Assembly (NCBI GenBank): GCA_018240425.1 | Contig: JAFEFU010000071.1 | Span: 1 to 64,000 of the forward strand | Length of the DNA: 64,000 bases | Source: Pseudomonadota bacterium | Lineage (GTDB): Bacteria > Pseudomonadota > Alphaproteobacteria > Rhodobacterales > Rhodobacteraceae | Direction of reading: 5' to 3' | Shown here: positions 18,795-30,069 of the stretch, piece by piece | How the letters are laid out: each line of letters starts with the position of its first letter | Numbering within the stretch: the stretch's first letter is position 1 | The notes under the pieces: model-generated | The model's database searches: none | The model's input: the letters and a program-made list of their open reading frames with translations, nothing else | Told to the model about the DNA's origin: nothing | Program-made: the position numbers and the translations under genes

Positions 18795-19465
18795 CCCCAG
18801 AGTCGACCCTCGCCCAACTGCGCGCGGCGGGCGATCCGGCCCGTGCCAGCGGGGCGGCGGCCTATCACAAGGCACCGCGCGAATATCTCGGCGTGCCGGT
18901 GCCGGCCATCGCCGAGATGGCGAAAGGCTGGCGCGAGGGTCTGGACGTTGCGGGCCGTGTCGCGCTGGCCGAAGCGCTGTGGCAGTCTGACATCCACGAG
19001 GCGCGGGTGGCGGCGGCGAAGCTGCTCACCCAGGCGCGCATCGCCGGCGACGGACCCGTGTGGCGGCTGATCGCCGGTTGGGTGCCCGAGTTCGACGGCT
19101 GGGCGATCGCCGACCATGTCTGCGATGCGGGCGGGCGGCGGCTTCTGGCCGACCCTTCGCGCATCGGCGAGGTCGAGGGCTGGACCGGCCACGAAAACTT
19201 CTGGGTCCGCCGCGCCGCGCTGGTCATCACCCTGCCCTGGACCAAGCAGAATTTCCCCAAGCCCGGCGACCTGGCGATCCGCGACCGGGTGCTGGGCTGG
19301 GCCGCGGCGATGGCGGACGAGCGCGAATGGTTCCTCCAGAAGGCCGTCGCCTGGTGGCTGCGCGACCTGTCGAAACATGATCCCGACCGGGCGCGCGCCT
19401 GGCTGGCGGCGCGCGGCCCGCGCCTCAGGCCCTTTGCCCGGACAGAGGCCGCAAGGCATCTTTGA
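18791..19465 (+). CDS. AlkD-like DNA alkylation repair protein (HEAT-like repeats)
   Basis: A 224-residue all-helical protein of the DNA alkylation repair (AlkD/DUF4872-like HEAT) family. Family features are YHKAPREYLGVPVPAI near the N-terminus, a central DGWAIADHVCD segment and WVRRAALVITLPW followed by WFLQKAVAWWLRDLSKHDP. AlkD glycosylases remove bulky N3/N7-alkylpurines without base flipping; activity here is inferred. The start is GTG at 18791, overlapping the glmS stop (GTGA). Confidence 0.8.
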   Translation: MTPESTLAQLRAAGDPARASGAAAYHKAPREYLGVPVPAIAEMAKGWREGLDVAGRVALAEALWQSDIHEARVAAAKLLTQARIAGDGPVWRLIAGWVPEFDGWAIADHVCDAGGRRLLADPSRIGEVEGWTGHENFWVRRAALVITLPWTKQNFPKPGDLAIRDRVLGWAAAMADEREWFLQKAVAWWLRDLSKHDPDRARAWLAARGPRLRPFARTEAARHL

Positions 19466-19533
19466 CCAGTTTCCGACAAAATCGCTCAGGCAGACGCCTT
19501 GCCCCCCGGCCCCGGCAGGCATAGAGTCTGCGC

Positions 19534-20535
19534 ATGACCCCGCTCATCGACCCCTTCGCCCGCCCGATCACCTACCTGCGCGTCTCGGTGACCGACCGCT
19601 GCGACTTCCGCTGCACCTACTGCATGAGCGAGCACATGCAGTTCCTGCCCAAGAAGGATCTGCTGACGCTCGAAGAGCTTGACCGCCTCTGCTCGGCCTT
19701 CATCGGCCTCGGCGTCGAGAAACTGCGCATCACCGGCGGCGAGCCCCTGGTACGCAAGGGGATCATGACCTTCTTCCGCGCCATGTCGCGGCATCTGGGC
19801 ACCGGCGCGCTGAAGGAACTGACGCTGACCACCAACGGCTCGCAACTGTCGCGCTTCGCCGCCGAGCTGGCCGATTGCGGGGTGCGGCGGGTGAATGTCT
19901 CGCTCGACACGCTGGTGGCCGACAAGTTCGCCGCCATCACCCGCTGGGGCCGGCTCGATCAGGTGATGGAGGGGATCGTGGCGGCGAAAGCCGCGGGCCT
20001 TCGGGTCAAGATCAACACCGTCGCGCTGAAGGGCTTCAACGAGGACGAACTGTTCGCCCTTCTCGACTGGTGCGCGGGCGAGGGCCACGACCTGACCTTC
20101 ATCGAGGTCATGCCGATGGGCGAGATGGGCGAGGAAATGCGCCTCGACCAGTACTGGCCGCTGAAGGATCTGCGCGCCCGCCTCGCCGAACGCTTCACGC
20201 TGACCGAGCTGGCCGAACGCACCGGCGGGCCGGCCCGCTATGTGCGCATTGGCGAGACCGGCCAGAAGGTCGGCTTCATCACGCCCCTGACCCACAATTT
20301 CTGCGAAAGCTGCAACCGCGTCCGCCTGACCTGCACGGGCGAGCTTTACATGTGCCTCGGGCAAGAGGACATGGCCGACCTGCGCGCGCCCCTGCGCGCC
20401 AGCCCCGACGATGCCCTTGTCGGCCAGGCGATCCGCGCCGCCATCGCCCGCAAGCCCAAGGGCCACGACTTCGACTATTCGCGCCAGCATGTGTCGGGCC
20501 AGGTCAGCCGCCACATGAGCCATACCGGCGGCTAG
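19534..20535 (+). CDS. moaA: GTP 3',8-cyclase, molybdenum cofactor synthesis
   Basis: Radical-SAM enzyme for the first step of molybdopterin synthesis. The 333 residues hold the SAM-cluster motif CDFRCTYC (residues about 24-31), the SAM-binding TGGEPLVR, and the second 4Fe-4S cluster at [11 protein letters not shown]...C that binds GTP. The C-terminus ends SHTGG; the essential GG tail is present. No other moa gene is adjacent. It ends convergently with, and overlaps by 4 bases, the LysR gene. Confidence 0.96.
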   Translation: MTPLIDPFARPITYLRVSVTDRCDFRCTYCMSEHMQFLPKKDLLTLEELDRLCSAFIGLGVEKLRITGGEPLVRKGIMTFFRAMSRHLGTGALKELTLTTNGSQLSRFAAELADCGVRRVNVSLDTLVADKFAAITRWGRLDQVMEGIVAAKAAGLRVKINTVALKGFNEDELFALLDWCAGEGHDLTFIEVMPMGEMGEEMRLDQYWPLKDLRARLAERFTLTELAERTGGPARYVRIGETGQKVGFITPLTHNFCESCNRVRLTCTGELYMCLGQEDMADLRAPLRASPDDALVGQAIRAAIARKPKGHDFDYSRQHVSGQVSRHMSHTGG

Positions 20536-21401
20536 CCAGTCCCGCGCAGATGGGCGACCAGCGCCGCAAGGTCGCGGCGGCGGCTGGCGGCGTGGGGCCA
20601 GACCAGCACATAATCATGCTGCATGGGCAGCGACTGCCCGCCGACGATCCGCAGCGCGCCAGAACCGATGGCCGAGGCGGCGATGCGTTCCGGCGCCAGC
20701 GCCGCGCCCAGGCCCGCGCGGGCAGCGACGATCGCCAGATGCGACTGGCCGACCACAAGGCCGCGCGCCGGATCGGGGGCGGCGCGCCCACCCGCCTGGC
20801 GCCAGTAGGCGGCCCATGAGGGCGCGGTGACGAAGGACTGCCCCCAGTCGGTGTGCACGAACCGCGAATCCGGCAGGGCGGCAAGCCCCTCGGGCGCCAG
20901 CCCCGGCGCGGCAAGGGCGACGATCCGGTCGCGAAACAGCGGCTCGCAGCGATGGTCGGGATATAGGTAGCCGCCGTAGGTGATGCGCAGGTCGACCCCG
21001 GCGCGCGCCAGCACGACCGGGTCATCTTCGACCCGCAGCTCGATCCCCGGCGCCGGGCCGAAGCCCGCAAGATGCGGGATCAGCCAGGATTCCGCGACCG
21101 AGGGCAGGCACGAGACCACCAGCCGCGCCCGCCCCTGTTCGTCGCGCAGGGCCGCGCCGATGGCGGCGATCTCGGCCAGCGCCGCCTCGAGCCGCGGATA
21201 GATGGCGCGGCCGGCGTCGGTCAGGGTGATGCGGTTGCCCTGCCGCAGGAACAGCTTCTTTCCATAATGGCCTTCCAGCGCCCTGACCTGCTGGCTGACG
21301 GCGGCCGAGGTCACGCCCAGCTCCGCCGCCGCCAGCGTGAAGGACGCGGCGCGGGCGGCGGCCTCGAAGGCGCGAAGGGCGTTGAGTGGCAGGTCGGGCA
21401 T
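20532..21401 (-). CDS. LysR-family transcriptional regulator (GcvA-like)
   Basis: A 289-residue regulator. The N-terminal winged helix contains [38 protein letters not shown], and a periplasmic-binding-protein-like effector domain fills the rest. The N-terminus resembles the GcvA/AmpR subgroup. It is divergent from the oxygenase gene at 21498 with a 96-bp gap that contains an inverted repeat, the usual LysR arrangement, so that gene is the likely target. Start at ATG 21401. Confidence 0.9.
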   Translation of the reverse strand: MPDLPLNALRAFEAAARAASFTLAAAELGVTSAAVSQQVRALEGHYGKKLFLRQGNRITLTDAGRAIYPRLEAALAEIAAIGAALRDEQGRARLVVSCLPSVAESWLIPHLAGFGPAPGIELRVEDDPVVLARAGVDLRITYGGYLYPDHRCEPLFRDRIVALAAPGLAPEGLAALPDSRFVHTDWGQSFVTAPSWAAYWRQAGGRAAPDPARGLVVGQSHLAIVAARAGLGAALAPERIAASAIGSGALRIVGGQSLPMQHDYVLVWPHAASRRRDLAALVAHLRGTG

Positions 21402-21408
21402 GGCGATC

Positions 21409-21426
21409 GCATAGTTTTTCTTATGC
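21409..21426. promoter_or_regulatory. inverted repeat in the LysR/oxygenase divergent promoter
   Basis: GCATA-8-TATGC, perfect 5-base arms around an AT-rich centre, 8 bases upstream of the LysR start. It is a plausible autoregulatory LysR site; the arm spacing is close to but not exactly the T-N11-A pattern. Confidence 0.4.
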
Positions 21427-21497
21427 TCCGCAAAATTTCTTCCCGTTGCAAGGCGAACCGTTCCACCCGAACCTGCGCGGGACAGGGAGGACATCAC

Positions 21498-22286
21498 ATG
21501 CGCGAACTCATCGACCTTGACCGCTATCCGCTCGACCGGCCGGACAGCCCCGAATGGCGGGCGCTGGTCGCCGGCGCGTCGGCCGATCTCGCCCGCGACG
21601 GCATGTTCAACCTCGAGGGCTTCCTCAGGCCCCAGGCGATCGCCGGCGACATCGCGCTTCTCACGCCCCGGTTCGCGACCGGCGCCTACACCCATGCCCG
21701 CCGCCACAACATCTATTTCCGCAAGGAGATTCCGGGGCTTGCGCACGGCCATCCGGCGCTGAGCCTGTTCGACACGCAAAGCCACACGCTGTGCGCCGAC
21801 CAGCTGGGCGGGACCGCGGTCATGCGGCTGTACGAATGGGCGCCCTTCGCCCGCTTCCTTGCCGCGACGATGGGGAAGGAGGCGCTTTACCCGATGGCCG
21901 ATCCCCTGGCGCGGCTGAACGCGATGGCCTACGGCGAGGGCGAGGGGCTGAACTGGCATTTCGACCGGTCCGAATTCACCACGACGCTACTCTTGCAGGC
22001 GCCGCAGGCGGGATCGGCCTTCGAATACCGCAGCGACCTGCGCAGCGACGAGGATCCGAACTACGAGGGCGTTGCCCGGCTTCTGCGCGGCGAGGATCCG
22101 GCCTTGAAGGCGCTGGTCCTGACGCCGGGCACCCTGAACGTGTTTCGCGGCAAGAACACCGCACACCGCGTCACCCCCGCCAAGGGGGCGCGGCCGCGGA
22201 TGGTCACGGTCTTTTCCTTCTACGACCGGCCCGGCGTCAGCTTTTCGGCCGAGGAACGGCTGGGCTTCTACGGCCGGGCGGCCTGA
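21498..22286 (+). CDS. BesD/ArpA-like Fe(II)/2-oxoglutarate oxygenase with an HxD (hydroxylase-type) site
   Basis: A 262-residue protein similar to proteins labelled HalD/BesD-family halogenase or ArpA in databases. The iron site is visible as H154-F-D156 and H223, with R234 (ARPRMVT) placed to bind 2-oxoglutarate. True BesD-type halogenases have Gly in place of the Asp to make room for chloride; Asp is present here, so hydroxylation of a free amino acid or similar compound is more likely than chlorination. GGGAGG lies about 7 bases before the ATG. Divergent from a LysR regulator, next to amino-acid-type amidohydrolases. Confidence 0.8.
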   Translation: MRELIDLDRYPLDRPDSPEWRALVAGASADLARDGMFNLEGFLRPQAIAGDIALLTPRFATGAYTHARRHNIYFRKEIPGLAHGHPALSLFDTQSHTLCADQLGGTAVMRLYEWAPFARFLAATMGKEALYPMADPLARLNAMAYGEGEGLNWHFDRSEFTTTLLLQAPQAGSAFEYRSDLRSDEDPNYEGVARLLRGEDPALKALVLTPGTLNVFRGKNTAHRVTPAKGARPRMVTVFSFYDRPGVSFSAEERLGFYGRAA

Positions 22287-22295
22287 GGGCGCGCC

Positions 22296-23462
22296 TCAGG
22301 CGGCGGGCATCCGGCTTTCGACCATGCCGGCATACCAGCTTGACCCGAAGGGGATGGCGTCGTCGTCGAAGTTGTAGGCCGGATGGTGAACCATCGCCGT
22401 GTCGCCGTTGCCGAGAAAGATGTAGGCGCCGGGGCGTTCGTTCAGCATGTAGCTGAAATCCTCGGCCCCCATCAGGGGCGCGCACTCGGCATCGCAGTTG
22501 CCCGAGACCGAGCGGGCGACATCGACGGCGAAGCCGGTGTGTTCCGGCGTGTTCATCGTCACCGGATAGCCGCGCATGTAGTTGACCTCGGCCTTCGCCC
22601 CGAGGGCCGTGGCCGTGCCCTCGGCCACCTCGCGCACCCGGCGCTCGACGAAGTCCTGCACCGCCGGGTCGAGGGTGCGCACCGTCCCCTTCATCTTCAC
22701 CACCTGCGGGATGACATTGTAGGCCGGCGTGTCGGCCTCGATCGCGCAGACCGACACCACCACCTGCTTCAGCGGATCGACGTTGCGGCTGGCGATGGTC
22801 TGCAGGGCCACGATGATGTGCGCGGCCACCACCGTCGTGTCGATACAGTCGTGCGGCTTGGCTGCATGGCCGCCCTTGCCGGTCACCGTCAGGTCGAACT
22901 GGTCGGCCGCCGCCATCATCGCGCCGGGGCGCACGGCGAAGTGGCCGACGGGTATCCCCGGCATGTTGTGCATCCCGTAGACCTCCTGGATGCCGAACGT
23001 CTCCATCATCCCTTCGGCCACCATCTCGCGCCCGCCGCCGCCGCCCTCTTCGGCAGGCTGGAAGATCACCACCGCGGTTCCGTCGAAGTTGCGCGTCTCG
23101 GCCAGGTATTTGGCCGCGCCCAGCAGCATCGCCGTATGGCCGTCATGGCCGCAGGCATGCATCCTTCCCTTGACCTTCGAGGCATAGGCCGCCCCGGTCT
23201 GCTCGATGATCGGCAGCGCGTCCATGTCGGCGCGCAGGCCGACCACGCGGCCCCTGCGGTCGCTTCGGCCCTTGATGACCCCGACGACGCCGGTCCGCCC
23301 GATCCCCTCGACCACCTCGTCGCAGCCGAAGTCCTTCAGCAGCCCCGCGACCTTGCCGGCGGTGCGGTGGACATCGAAGAGAAGCTCGGGGTTTTCGTGG
23401 ATGTCGCGCCGCCAGGCAGTGATTTCCGGCAGCAGTTCGGCGAAGCGGTTCTTGACGGGCAT
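22296..23462 (-). CDS. M20D-family amidohydrolase (hippurate / N-acyl-amino-acid hydrolase type)
   Basis: A 388-residue zinc peptidase-fold enzyme that releases amino acids from N-acyl or aryl conjugates. Motifs: RRDIHENPEL near the start, RADMDALPI, the metal site MHACGHDGHT (about 103-112), QPAEEGGGG (catalytic Glu) and the late MGAEDFSYML with a metal ligand Glu. Start at ATG 23462 (MPVKNRFAELL) with GCAGGAG upstream. Substrate unknown; neighbours suggest amino-acid catabolism. Confidence 0.88.
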   Translation of the reverse strand: MPVKNRFAELLPEITAWRRDIHENPELLFDVHRTAGKVAGLLKDFGCDEVVEGIGRTGVVGVIKGRSDRRGRVVGLRADMDALPIIEQTGAAYASKVKGRMHACGHDGHTAMLLGAAKYLAETRNFDGTAVVIFQPAEEGGGGGREMVAEGMMETFGIQEVYGMHNMPGIPVGHFAVRPGAMMAAADQFDLTVTGKGGHAAKPHDCIDTTVVAAHIIVALQTIASRNVDPLKQVVVSVCAIEADTPAYNVIPQVVKMKGTVRTLDPAVQDFVERRVREVAEGTATALGAKAEVNYMRGYPVTMNTPEHTGFAVDVARSVSGNCDAECAPLMGAEDFSYMLNERPGAYIFLGNGDTAMVHHPAYNFDDDAIPFGSSWYAGMVESRMPAA

Positions 23463-23530
23463 GGCGGTCTCCTGCGGCTGAAAGGGAATGCCGGCCAAAG
23501 GTTCTGCCGATTTCGGGCCATGTTCAAGGC

Positions 23531-24874
23531 TCAGAGCGATGGGCCGATGACGATTTCCGATCCGTCGGTGAAGCGCGGCAGGCGAAAGCGCGTCAGATCA
23601 TGGCCGGGATCGCGGCCCATCACCAGATCGGCCGCCACCCGCCCGACGCCGGGGCCGATCCCGAACCCGTGGCCGGAAAGGCCGGTGACGACGGTCAGCC
23701 CCGGCAGCGCCGCCGCATGGTCAATGACCGGAACCACGTCGGGCATGGTGTCGATCATCCCCGCCCAGGCCGTGGCGATCGCCGGCCGGCCCACCTGAGG
23801 AAAGGCCGCGGCGAACTGGTCGCGTATGCGTTCGATGAAGGCCAGGTTCGGCGCGGGGTTCAGGATTCGCATCCGCTCGAACGGGCTTTCGCGGTCGCCG
23901 TCCCAGCGGCGCGGCGTCCCCCAGGCGTCGGGATAGCCCGAGGGCGCGGCGGGCAGGAGGCGCGTCGAACGCCAGTCCTTCTTCAGGACCGGCAGGAAGG
24001 CGCGCATGTGGCGGAAGGCGTCGGGGCCGAGCCAGAAGTCGTGCCTGCCGCCCGGGGTCAGCGTCAGCCCGCCGTCCCCGCGCTTGCGGAAGGCAAAGTG
24101 ATTGTCGGCAGCGGCACCCTCGAAGGGGAAGTCCAGCGGCACCGTGGCGGTGACCGTCGCCCGCACCATCAGCTGCGGCAGGTGCACGCCCTCGGCCCGC
24201 GCCAGAAGCGACGACCAGGCCCCGCCGGCCAGCACCACCCGGTCGGCCCTGATCCGGCCCTTCTCGGTCACCACCCCGGCGATGCGTCCGGCGGCGACAT
24301 CAAGCCTTCGCACCGCACAGTCCTCGTGCACCGACACGCCCATGCGCGCTGCGGCGGCAGCGAGGGCGGGCACCGCCAGCCACGGATAGGCTCGCGCGTC
24401 CGAAGGTGTCAGCAGCCCGCCGACCCAGCCCGCGCTGTTCGGCAGGCGCTCCTCCAGCTCGGTCCGCGACAGAAGCCGGGTGTCCAGCCCGTGCGTCCGG
24501 GCATGGGCCAGCCACGCCTCGTAATCGGCCATGTCCTTCGCGCCGTTGGCGATATAGAGGACGCCGGCCTCGCGAAAACCGAAATCGGTCTGGGCCTCGG
24601 CCTCAAGCCCGCGCCATATGTCCAGGGCTTCGATCATGATCGGCAGTTCGGCCGGATCGCGCCCCTGTTTCCTGATCCAGCCCCAGTTGCGGCTGGACTG
24701 TTCGCCGGCGATGCGGCCCTTTTCGCACAGGACCACCTTCTGGCCGACCCTGGCGAGGAACCAGGCGGTCATCACCCCCGCCACGCCGCCGCCGATGACG
24801 ACGACATCCGCAGCCGGTGGCGGCGGGCCGGGATGACGGGCCGGGACGGCGAGAGAGATCGGAAATCCGCTCAC
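23531..24874 (-). CDS. FAD-dependent amine/D-amino-acid oxidoreductase (DadA-like)
   Basis: A 447-residue flavoprotein with the dinucleotide-binding motif VVVIGGGVAGVMTAWFLA (about 24-41), the second segment EKGRIAGEQSSRNWGW, and the C-terminal FAD-binding TGLSGHGFGIGPGVGRVAADL. It belongs to the DAO/glycine oxidase superfamily; exact amine substrate not determinable. ATG overlaps the stop of the ArgE-like gene upstream (ATGA), so it is co-expressed with it. Confidence 0.85.
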   Translation of the reverse strand: MSGFPISLAVPARHPGPPPPAADVVVIGGGVAGVMTAWFLARVGQKVVLCEKGRIAGEQSSRNWGWIRKQGRDPAELPIMIEALDIWRGLEAEAQTDFGFREAGVLYIANGAKDMADYEAWLAHARTHGLDTRLLSRTELEERLPNSAGWVGGLLTPSDARAYPWLAVPALAAAAARMGVSVHEDCAVRRLDVAAGRIAGVVTEKGRIRADRVVLAGGAWSSLLARAEGVHLPQLMVRATVTATVPLDFPFEGAAADNHFAFRKRGDGGLTLTPGGRHDFWLGPDAFRHMRAFLPVLKKDWRSTRLLPAAPSGYPDAWGTPRRWDGDRESPFERMRILNPAPNLAFIERIRDQFAAAFPQVGRPAIATAWAGMIDTMPDVVPVIDHAAALPGLTVVTGLSGHGFGIGPGVGRVAADLVMGRDPGHDLTRFRLPRFTDGSEIVIGPSL

Positions 24875-26034
24875 TTCGCCAGGTCCGCGACCAGCCGCTC
24901 CATGAAGTCCCCCCCGGCCCTGAACTCCGACAGTTCGAGATATTCGTCGGGCTGGTGGGCCTGGGCGATGTCGCCCGGCCCGCAGACCACCACCGAATAG
25001 CCCGCCTGCTGGAAATGGCCGCCCTCGGTTCCGTAGCTGACGACATGGCTGGCATTGTCGCCGGTCAGGCGTCGGGCCAGCGCCTCGGCGCCGCCGCCAG
25101 TCTCGGGGCGCAGCATCGGCATGTCGAAGTAGCGGTCGAGCGTGACCGAACAGCCCGGATGAATGGCGCGCATCCCTGCCTCGACCCGCGCCGCCTCGGC
25201 CTCGAACGCCACCTGCCAGTCGGCCGAGGCTTCGCCGGGAACCGGGCGCATGTCGATGGTCATCTCGCAGTCCCCCGCCGTGATGTTGTCGGCGGTTCCG
25301 CCGGCGATGCGGCCGACGTGCAGTGTCGTCCAGGGCGGATCGAAGGGCGCGGCCAGGGGGCCCGGCGTCCGCGCCCGGTTCTCGGCGTTGCGCGCGTTCA
25401 CCCAGCCGATCAGCCGCCCGGCCTCCATCACCGCCGACACGCCCCGGTCGATCCGGGACGAGTGCATCTCGTAGCCCTTGAGATGGACCTTGTAGCCGAT
25501 CCCGCCCTTGTGGCCGGTGACGACCTTCATCCGGCTGGGCTCGCCCACGATCACCGCCGCGGCGCGCGGCAGAAGCCGGGCCATCTCCTCGACCATGCCG
25601 ATGCAGCCGTCGCAGCCCAGTTCCTCGTCGTAGGAGAGGGCGATCTGCAACGGCCGCTTCACCCCGGCGGCCAGCGCCATCGGCACCGCCGCCAGCGCGA
25701 GCGCCACGAAACCCTTCATGTCGCAGGTGCCGCGCCCGTAAAGGCGCCCGTCACGCTCGGTCACCGTCCAGGGGTCCGAGGTCCAGGCCTGCCCGTCGAC
25801 CGGAACCACATCCGTGTGCCCCGACAGGATCACGCCCCCCGGCACATCGGGTCCGACCTGGGCATAGAGGTTGGCCTTGGTCCGGTCGGCGTTCCAGACC
25901 CGGTGCGAGCGGATGCCCAGCCCGGCCAGCCAGCCCTCGACCCAGTCGATCAGCGGCAGGTTCGTGTCCCGGCTGACGGTGGGAAAGGCCACCAGCCGCG
26001 CAAGCAGGCCGCGCGCCTCGTCAAGATTCGTCAT
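24871..26034 (-). CDS. ArgE-type M20 deacetylase (acetylornithine deacetylase family)
   Basis: A 387-residue ArgE/DapE/CPG2-type metallohydrolase. Metal-site motifs SGHTDVVPVDG, YGRGTCDMKG (bridging Asp) and ALSYDEELGCDG (catalytic Glu) are present, with the closing PGDIAQAHQPDEYLELSEF. It would release ornithine or other amino acids from N-acetyl forms. Most Rhodobacterales make ornithine with ArgJ, so a catabolic role with the downstream oxidase and divergent importer is plausible; symbol left blank for that reason. Start at ATG 26034. Confidence 0.85.
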   Translation of the reverse strand: MTNLDEARGLLARLVAFPTVSRDTNLPLIDWVEGWLAGLGIRSHRVWNADRTKANLYAQVGPDVPGGVILSGHTDVVPVDGQAWTSDPWTVTERDGRLYGRGTCDMKGFVALALAAVPMALAAGVKRPLQIALSYDEELGCDGCIGMVEEMARLLPRAAAVIVGEPSRMKVVTGHKGGIGYKVHLKGYEMHSSRIDRGVSAVMEAGRLIGWVNARNAENRARTPGPLAAPFDPPWTTLHVGRIAGGTADNITAGDCEMTIDMRPVPGEASADWQVAFEAEAARVEAGMRAIHPGCSVTLDRYFDMPMLRPETGGGAEALARRLTGDNASHVVSYGTEGGHFQQAGYSVVVCGPGDIAQAHQPDEYLELSEFRAGGDFMERLVADLAK

Positions 26035-26195
26035 GGTATTCCCCGATTCCGCCCTTGCCGGCCCGAACCCTAGCCGAAGTCCGCCGGGGTCCGATATGCC
26101 AATCGGTCTGCGGATTGCACGAAAACGACCCGATACAACCGAGAATAATTCGCTGTTGCCCGATGGGTGAAAATCTCTAAGACTTGAACGCACAA

Positions 26196-26209
26196 CGGGG
26201 AAAACCCCG
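26196..26209. promoter_or_regulatory. hairpin in the leader of the peptide ABC operon
   Basis: CGGGG-AAAA-CCCCG, 34 bases before the first ABC gene, in the 208-bp divergent gap with the ArgE-like gene. The gap is AT-richer than its surroundings and must hold both promoters; I see no convincing consensus boxes. Confidence 0.4.
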
Positions 26210-26242
26210 GACCCAATAGAAAGTCCGACTGGGGAGTCGCAC

Positions 26243-27239
<997 letters not shown>

Positions 27240-27247
<8 letters not shown>

Positions 27248-28292
27248 CGGAGTGGCCAAGGTTCTGGTCGAGGTGCGCGGGCTGAAGATGTATTTCCCGA
27301 TCACCGCCGGGCTTCTGCGCCGCAAGGTCGGCGACGTGAAGGCCGTGGACGATCTCTCCTTCGACATCTACGAGGGCGAGACGCTGGGGCTGGTGGGCGA
27401 ATCCGGCTGCGGCAAGTCCACCTGCGGGCGGGCGCTTCTGCGGCTCTATGACCCGACGGCGGGCAGCGTGCACATCGGCGGCGACGACGTGGCCAACGCC
27501 AGCGGCGATGCGCTGCGCACCATGCGACCGATGATGCAGATGGTCTTCCAGGACCCGCAGGCCAGCCTCAACCCGCGCATGACCGTGGCTGACATCATCG
27601 GCGAGCCGCTTCAGGAACACACCCGGCTGACCCGGCAGGAGAAGCTTGCCCGCATCTACGAACTGATGGACGCGGTCGGGCTGAACCGTGCCTTCGCCAA
27701 CCGCTATCCCCATGCCTTCTCCGGCGGCCAGCGCCAGCGGATCGGGATCGCCCGCGCCCTGGCGCTGAACCCGCGCTTCATCGTCTGCGACGAGCCGATC
27801 GCCGCGCTTGACGTGTCGATCCAGGCCCAGGTGGTGAACCTGCTCGAGGAATTGCAGGACCGGCTGGGACTGACCTACCTGTTCATCAGCCACGACCTGT
27901 CGATGGTGCGCCACATCGCCGACCGGGTGGCGGTCATGTATCTGGGGCGCATCGTCGAACTGGCCGGGCGCGACGCCCTGTTCGACGAGCCGCTCCATCC
28001 CTATACCGAGGCGCTCCTGTCCGCGATCCCCGAGGCCGATCCCGGGCTGGAAGCCGCGCGCGAAAGGATCATCCTCAAGGGCGACGTGCCCTCGCCCGCC
28101 AACCCGCCCAGGGGCTGCAACTTCTGCACCCGCTGCCCGAAGGTCATGGACATCTGCCGGACGGTCAAGCCCGCCCTGGCCGAGGTCGGCCCCGGCCGGC
28201 TGGTCGCCTGCCATCTGCACCCACCACCATCCGACCGCCGGCCAACGGCGGCAGACGAGGCCGAAGAGCATCCAACAAGGAGAAGCAAATGA
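27240..28292 (+). CDS. peptide ABC transporter ATP-binding protein (DppF/OppF type)
   Basis: Second ATPase of the importer, 350 residues, with Walker [10 protein letters not shown], signature [12 protein letters not shown], Walker [13 protein letters not shown] and the C-terminal cysteine segment [14 protein letters not shown]. Its ATG (GGAGGG upstream) lies within the last codons of the first ATPase gene, and its stop overlaps the start of the binding-protein gene (ATGA), giving tight translational coupling. Confidence 0.92.
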
Positions 28293-29992
28293 AGCTGAGA
28301 ACTATACTGATGGGGGCGGCGGCCGTGATCGCCACAGCCCCGGCGGCGATGGCCGAACGCGGGTCGGACGGCAATGTCAATGTCATCTACTGGCAGGCGC
28401 CCTCGATCCTGAACCCCTACCTGTCGTCGGGCACCAAGGACATCGAGTCCTCGTCGCTCGTCATCGAGCCGCTGGCCGGTTTCGACGAGAAGGGAGACCT
28501 GTTCCCCCGCCTGGCCGAAGACATCCCGACCGTCGAGAACGGCGGCGTCTCCAAGGACATGACCTCGATCACCTGGAAGCTGAAGAAGGATCTGAAATGG
28601 TCCGACGGCACGCCGGTGACATCGGCCGACGTGGCCTTCACCTACCAGTATTGCACCGCCCCGGACGGCGGCTGCGCCCAGGGCGCCCATTTCGACGGTA
28701 TCAAGAGCGTCGAAACCCCCGACCCGCAGACCATCGTGGTCACCTTCACCGCGCCCAAGCCCAACCCCTACCTGGCCTTCGTCGGCGGCCAGTCGCCGAT
28801 CCTGCAGAAGGCGCAGTTCGCCGACTGCCTCGGCGCCGCCGCCCCGACCTGCACCGAGCAGAACTTCCATCCGATCGGCACCGGCCCGTTCGTCGTGAAG
28901 GACTTCAAGACCGGTGACGTGCTGCAACTGGAAGCCAACCCGAACTACCGCGACCCGGCCAAGCCCGCCTTCGCCACCATGACGCTGAAGGGCGGCGGCG
29001 ACGCCGAGTCGGCGGCGCGCGCGGTGATGGAGACCGGCGAGTTCGACTATGCCTGGAACACCCAGATCAACCCCGACCTCCAGGCGCAGATGACCGCCGC
29101 CGGCAAGGGCCATTTCGTCAACGCCTTCGGCACGCTCGTCGAGCGGATCGAGATGAACCAGACCGACCCCTCGCCCGACCTGGCCGAGGGTGAACGCTCG
29201 ACCGTCAAGCATCCGCATCCGTTCCTGACCGACCCCAACGTCCGCCTGGCCCTGTCCAAGGCGATCGACCGGCAGGCGCTGGTCGACGTGGGCTATGGCG
29301 AGGCCGGACGGCCGACCTGTAGCATCGTGCCCGCGCCAGCGGCCTATGCCTCGACCAACACCGACTGCATCAAGCAGGATCTGGACGGCGCCAAGAAGCT
29401 CCTGGACGAGGCCGGCTGGAAGGACACCGACGGCGACGGCATTCGCGACAAGGATGGCAAGAAGATGCACATCCTCTTCCAGACCTCGACCAACCCGGTC
29501 CGCCAGGACGTGCAGGCACTGGTCAAGGGCTGGTGGAACGAGGTCGGGGTCGAGGTCGAGCTGAAGAACATCGACGCCTCGGTCTATTTCGGCGGCGACG
29601 CCGGATCGCCCGACACGTTCGAGAAGTTCTATGCCGACGTCGAGATGTATGCCAACAACTTCGACGGCACCAATCCCGAGGCCTACCTGGCCGGCTATCT
29701 CTGCTCGAAGATCCCCGGGCCCGACAACCAGTGGCAGGGCGAGAACATCCCGCGCTACTGCGACCCGGAATATGACAAGCTGGTCGCCGAACTGGCCAAG
29801 ACCAGCGACATGACGCAGCGCGGCGACCTGGCGAAGAAGATGAACGACATGGTGTCGGCCGTCGGCATGGACAGCATGGCGCTGATCGACCGCGGCCGCC
29901 TGTCGGCGGCATCGAACACGCTCGGCGGCGTGGTGGTGAACACCTGGGATTCCGAACTGTGGAACGTCCAGGACTGGACGCGCATCAAGTAG
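28289..29992 (+). CDS. peptide ABC transporter periplasmic substrate-binding protein (SBP family 5)
   Basis: A 567-residue periplasmic protein with signal peptide [22 protein letters not shown]. The family-5 features are [19 protein letters not shown] at the start, [26 protein letters not shown], and [10 protein letters not shown]. It determines what the importer takes up; the ligand cannot be read from sequence. A stable hairpin follows, often used to keep the binding protein at higher levels than the permeases. Confidence 0.9.
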   Translation: MKLRTILMGAAAVIATAPAAMAERGSDGNVNVIYWQAPSILNPYLSSGTKDIESSSLVIEPLAGFDEKGDLFPRLAEDIPTVENGGVSKDMTSITWKLKKDLKWSDGTPVTSADVAFTYQYCTAPDGGCAQGAHFDGIKSVETPDPQTIVVTFTAPKPNPYLAFVGGQSPILQKAQFADCLGAAAPTCTEQNFHPIGTGPFVVKDFKTGDVLQLEANPNYRDPAKPAFATMTLKGGGDAESAARAVMETGEFDYAWNTQINPDLQAQMTAAGKGHFVNAFGTLVERIEMNQTDPSPDLAEGERSTVKHPHPFLTDPNVRLALSKAIDRQALVDVGYGEAGRPTCSIVPAPAAYASTNTDCIKQDLDGAKKLLDEAGWKDTDGDGIRDKDGKKMHILFQTSTNPVRQDVQALVKGWWNEVGVEVELKNIDASVYFGGDAGSPDTFEKFYADVEMYANNFDGTNPEAYLAGYLCSKIPGPDNQWQGENIPRYCDPEYDKLVAELAKTSDMTQRGDLAKKMNDMVSAVGMDSMALIDRGRLSAASNTLGGVVVNTWDSELWNVQDWTRIK

Positions 29993-30005
29993 GCGCCTGA
30001 TACGC

Positions 30006-30031
30006 GGGGCCGCGCCGATGCGCGCGGCCCC
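30006..30031 (+). promoter_or_regulatory. stable hairpin between binding protein and permease genes
   Basis: GGGGCCGCGC, a 6-base loop, GCGCGGCCCC: a perfect 10-bp stem with no U-tract after it. Such structures protect upstream mRNA from 3' decay and raise the binding-protein to permease ratio; that role is inferred. Confidence 0.6.
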
Positions 30032-30069
30032 GGCCCCTGTCCCTTCCCGGACCGCATGGAGCCCGGCAC

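Noticed and set aside
21498-22286. Amino-acid halogenase (BesD type)
   Set aside because: The iron-binding Asp of the HxD motif is present, which argues against chloride binding.
26196-26209. Rho-independent terminator before the ABC operon
   Set aside because: The short 5-bp stem has no U-tract and lies between divergent promoters; listed as a leader hairpin only.
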